A stretch of DNA of 51,039 nt from Limnochordia bacterium (lineage in GTDB: Bacteria; Bacillota; Limnochordia; DUMW01), in contig JALNWK010000021.1 of assembly GCA_023230925.1 (NCBI GenBank), forward strand, positions 1 through 51,039. Direction: 5' to 3'. The notes below the pieces were generated by a model. It saw nothing but the letters and a program-made list of their open reading frames with translations, was not told the DNA's origin and searched no databases. How positions within the stretch are numbered: the first letter of the stretch is position 1; each line of letters opens with the position of its first letter. A program made the translations under genes and the position numbers. Of this stretch, positions 50,827 to 51,039 are shown piece after piece.

Positions 50827-51039
50827 TGACCCCCTAAATTCGGACATTATGCTACAATGGCTGTCCTTCTTATAGAATTGCTCATGAATGCTTGGTGATA
50901 CTGTCGAGGGCTTTGATAGTTTAGGCTACCATGTCTACGTCGTTCATTGTAGTAGCTCATATACTTGCTTACCTCAGTATAAGCATCCAAGAAGGTCTGA
51001 AACTCGTTTTGGCTGTAGCATTCATCTTCCAAGATTGCA
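50827..51039 (-). mobile_element. IS3-family insertion sequence, one end only
   Basis: The element begins at 50827 with TGACCCCCTAAATTCGGACA, a typical IS3-family terminal repeat starting TG. The ISLre2 reading frame is interrupted exactly there. The transposase reads on the minus strand toward this end and the rest of the element lies beyond the window, so its length and target duplication cannot be seen. Confidence 0.7.
50847..51039 (-). CDS. IS3-family transposase (OrfB), C-terminal part
   Basis: 64 codons open to the right edge, ending at TAA 50849-50847. The segment NEFQTFLDAYTEVSKYMSYYNERR followed by HGSLNYQSPRQYH is the C-terminal end of the IS3 integrase core, including the conserved YYN-RR-H-L-Y-SP pattern. 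The DDE residues lie off the window. It ends 20 bases inside the element's terminal repeat, the usual layout. It has integrated into the ISLre2-type transposase remnant. Confidence 0.8.
   Translation of the reverse strand, partial: AILEDECYSQNEFQTFLDAYTEVSKYMSYYNERRRHGSLNYQSPRQYHQAFMSNSIRRTAIVA

Noticed and set aside
1..51039. CRISPR arrays, tRNA, rRNA, tmRNA and prophage genes
   Set aside because: No regularly spaced repeats, no tRNA-like or rRNA-like sequence and no phage structural genes were seen; the holin-family gene is a chromosomal YvlD-type protein.

Overview
The window looks like chromosomal DNA of a spore-forming Gram-positive anaerobe (Bacillota; Clostridia- or Limnochordia-like; lineage is inference). 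Pointers are SpoVS, a SpoVAF/GerA-type germination protein, YtfJ/GerW, RNase Y, ScpA/ScpB, RecX, strong AGGAGG-type ribosome sites and a three-gene 2-hydroxyacyl-CoA-dehydratase/activase-like set. No rRNA, tRNA or CRISPR array was seen. Most genes lie on the + strand in tightly packed operons.

Layout. (a) 1-957: left edge with a partial minus-strand gene, a decayed Rpn-type nuclease pseudogene, palindromes and a strong sigma-A-type promoter. (b) 958-8812: a full MoxR/Bat operon (moxR, DUF58, BatD-like, batA, batB, batC, batD, batE), predicted to build a membrane VWA/TPR complex. (c) 8809-10818 (minus): a twin-P-loop ATPase and dapF. (d) 10909-14848: a two-helix membrane peptide, a promoter followed by a candidate structured leader RNA, a small membrane protein, a short FtsH-like AAA+ protease and cinA. 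(e) 14842-22356: membrane metallophosphoesterase, recA, recX, rny, ymdB, spoVS, M19 dipeptidase, dodecin, a holin-family membrane protein and a strong terminator. (f) 22471-28569: spoVAF-like gene, the COG3580/COG3581/activase trio and lysA. (g) 28585-33135: M50 protease, HD protein, trpS (with a hairpin between its ribosome site and start codon), scpA, scpB, DUF2953 and ytfJ. (h) 33351-36108: Cys-rich FAD oxidoreductase, convergent YfcE-type phosphodiesterase and an RsuA/RluB pseudouridine synthase.

(i) 36195-48934: a carbohydrate-use island in partial decay. Intact genes are a GH42 beta-galactosidase, a DUF4091 protein, an MFS permease and a large GH78 alpha-L-rhamnosidase. They are interspersed with wreckage: a GH106-like N-terminal stub, an ABC sugar-binding protein, a frameshifted glycosidase-like gene and two related AraC regulators, one with a single frameshift and one badly decayed. 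The enzyme mix fits use of rhamnose/galactose-rich plant polysaccharide (inference). (j) 48953-49905: terminators flanking a two-gene operon of paralogous small proteins behind a sigma-K-like promoter, possibly spore-surface proteins. (k) 49910-51039: an ISLre2/UPF0236-type transposase remnant cut by an IS3-family element that runs off the right edge.

The observations I rate highest are the trpS start-site hairpin, the candidate leader RNA at 11157-11364, and the small paralogous pair with a sporulation-type promoter. Each is read from sequence only and needs the tests named.
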